Below the pieces are notes generated by a model. That model did not search any database. It had not been told where the DNA came from and worked only from the letters and a program-made list of their open reading frames with translations. A stretch of 6,189 nt of DNA from CAZUGA01 sp964626505 (GTDB lineage Bacteria; Pseudomonadota; Gammaproteobacteria; Methylococcales; UBA1147), in contig CAZVFR010000213.1 of the NCBI GenBank assembly GCA_964626505.1, positions 1 through 6,189 on the forward strand, given 5' to 3'. The translations under genes were made by a program, and so were the position numbers. Numbering within the stretch: position 1 is the stretch's first letter; each line of letters begins with the position of its first letter. This document shows positions 5,601 to 6,189 of the stretch, in pieces.

Positions 5601-6189
5601 GTATTTTCTCTCTACGCCAACCATGCCTTGCTCAGTTGAACCGTTTGAGCAAGGAGCTTGCACCCGCTGAAGTTAACTCCACTCTACTCAGCAATAACTG
5701 TATGCAAGAATTGGAGAAAGACGCTCGCGGTAAAAAGGTACATCTGGGTGCAGCAGTTCGAGATGTTGCCTTTTCCAACACAGGCAAAGCGGCGGTCACC
5801 GTCGGCGACGACGCCAAAGTTGTGTATTGGGATCTATCTGATAAGCGCCCGAAGCCCAGCGTGCTGGGACAGCATGACCAGGGTATCGACCAAGTCTCAT
5901 TTAGCCCGGACGATACCACCCTATTGACTGCATCTCGCGATAGAACCGCTCGGTTGTGGAATCATGATCCGGCAACACCGGGGCAACTCGCGATATTTCA
6001 ACATGATGCCGCGGTCACCTCCGCAAGGTTCAGCAAAGACGGCAAGCATATCGGCACGGTCTCGACAGATGGTACGGCTCGAGTTTGGGATACCAAAGTT
6101 GTAAAAAGAACTTCGGCACTAATGACTCAACATACCGATCACGTTTGGTTCGTCGAATTCGATCCAAAACAGAGCGCTTCCAATCGCGA
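2666..6189 (+). CDS. DUF4062 - nSTAND1 NTPase - TM - WD40 repeat protein, 3' truncated by window edge
   Basis: One frame runs open for 1174 codons to the window edge, so the C-terminus is missing. In order: a DUF4062-type domain at about residues 4-120 (ILRIFVSSPDDVKDER; DIVLVIFWSKLGTPLP; GTEWEF at 91-96), possibly an effector. Next is an nSTAND1 NTPase from about 197 (SPFRGLKPFEFE, FFGRD), with Walker A SGSGKSS around K248, Walker B VIVVDQFEELF with D355 and E358/E359, GTMRSDF with R394, and LPLLEFTLDAL at 465-475. The family signature HEALLRNWPRV starts at H582. One hydrophobic helix spans about 673-694, preceded by a basic segment. WD40-like repeats run from about 817, degenerate at first, then clear and 43-44 residues apart, beginning near 1026, 1070, 1113 and 1156 (VYWDL, ARLWN, ARVWD). 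STAND proteins are NTP-driven switches that oligomerise when their sensor binds a signal; many bacterial ones act in antiphage defence. The role here is inferred. The start at 2666 lies directly before the DUF4062 fold but lacks a Shine-Dalgarno sequence. There are no frameshifts or stops. Confidence 0.93.
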   Translation, partial: MAAEILRIFVSSPDDVKDERSVVKDIIERLRIEYQPYFDVQATLWENEAIVATGGFQEALVDPGTCDIVLVIFWSKLGTPLPKIKFEGFTGTEWEFINAIEHSHQHNGIPQVLVYRKNAPLMGDFFDDNAVREARTDKERLDAFFQQHFFNSDGSFKRAFRTFQDQNEFADLVEVQLHKLLDQRKGSKGHKVAWKNSPFRGLKPFEFEHHAIFFGRDQAKRYLLKKLAKQVERGIAFVMVQAMSGSGKSSLVKAGLLPQLTTPRIIGDVAGVRWCILRPSDGEDNPLRALAQAIMRPDALGNEMPKYGVDEDFIIKALTTDPALLKPSLQVALGNIAEERYQVKSDVVRLVIVVDQFEELFSQRKIPQELKHCFVKTLDVLARSGMVWVIGTMRSDFLHETEAYPELQALMEGDGQFHLFPPRPEEIEQMIREPAKIAGLEFEVRGDRGLDEILLKDALRQRGTLPLLEFTLDALYERREQQILTFAAYQSIGGLAGAVADRAEKVYNKLSPKIQQALSPVFRALVTINTEANETVTARRADWTQLSKNPESKAFIEAFINAHLLVSDQASTLEKQVVWVAHEALLRNWPRVAKWVESNIEDLRARSRIAETTALWEKEGHNDQYLLPEGKPFAEAMDLLNRLGPELELHEREYIDKSDLRIRATRSRERLKVGIGISLIVLSLLAVGGLYFTFNFSLLAMRSIDKNRLVKADEAVNKGNTPNAISLARAATLLPRQSSYVLSRAISNNHMIAMINNRETKSASQVFAGFSPDLRSGITHSPHHGKHTQELALWKLDPDKTTGFQFNRIATQWGDTHKILNAVFTPDGKNIVGVSASGTRLLPADGSTLKSSLTYPCRATAESNIKISADGRWVALAYEKDNDGTWLCLMAVAQSEHAVFDAKIHAKRIRSLVFSPDSRFLSTASEDFTSCLMALPDPLAQPKQAPSCIHIPYTRIVNRTVFDSESHKLAIASVDGKIRIFSLRQPCLAQLNRLSKELAPAEVNSTLLSNNCMQELEKDARGKKVHLGAAVRDVAFSNTGKAAVTVGDDAKVVYWDLSDKRPKPSVLGQHDQGIDQVSFSPDDTTLLTASRDRTARLWNHDPATPGQLAIFQHDAAVTSARFSKDGKHIGTVSTDGTARVWDTKVVKRTSALMTQHTDHVWFVEFDPKQSASNR

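Noticed and set aside
2666..6189. Possible frameshift or split of the long STAND gene
   Set aside because: Reading codon by codon from 2666 to the edge finds no stop, and domain motifs from DUF4062 through WD40 all lie in one frame.
1..6189. CRISPR arrays, tRNA/rRNA genes, insertion sequences or attachment sites
   Set aside because: No regularly spaced direct repeats, no tRNA-like cloverleaf arms, no transposase or integrase frames, and no terminal inverted repeats were seen.

Overview
The window looks like chromosomal DNA of a Gram-negative bacterium, most likely a gammaproteobacterium. The evidence is a ChrR-like ECF sigma/cupin pair, a short periplasmic c-type cytochrome, moderate GC, and an intergenic repeat of the GTAGGTTGGATAAGCG type that I recall from methanotrophs and related proteobacteria. 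The phylum is well supported; the lineage is a guess. The left edge cuts a vapB antitoxin and the right edge cuts a very large STAND gene.

Layout: (1) 1-548, plus strand: the end of a VapB antitoxin overlapping by 4 nt (GTGA) a complete VapC PIN-domain toxin. (2) 549-709: a convergent gap with a small palindromic repeat. (3) 710-1869, minus strand: an ECF sigma factor followed, with a 4-nt ATGA overlap, by a ChrR-like cupin protein, the probable anti-sigma partner. That protein lacks the usual N-terminal zinc-ligand motif. (4) About 1795-2248: a divergent intergenic region with a candidate ECF-type promoter for the sigma gene and a sigma70-type promoter for the next gene. (5) 2249-2548, plus strand: a 99-aa monohaem cytochrome c with a signal or anchor helix. 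(6) 2666 to the right edge, plus strand: one uninterrupted frame of 1174 codons with no stop before the window ends. It encodes DUF4062-like domain - nSTAND1 NTPase - helical/winged region - one transmembrane helix - WD40 repeats.

How they may work together: vapBC is a toxin-antitoxin module. The sigma/cupin pair is probably an envelope or oxidative-stress switch, by analogy with RpoE/ChrR. The STAND gene has the architecture of signal-sensing NTPases, many of which act in antiphage defence or conflict: an N-terminal effector-like domain, a regulatory ATPase, and a C-terminal repeat sensor. The most provocative point is that a small c-type cytochrome lies 117 bp upstream on the same strand of a STAND-WD40 protein whose WD40 part is predicted to sit on the cytochrome's side of the membrane. 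This recalls the cytochrome c/Apaf-1 pairing, but it is only a hypothesis from gene order and topology.
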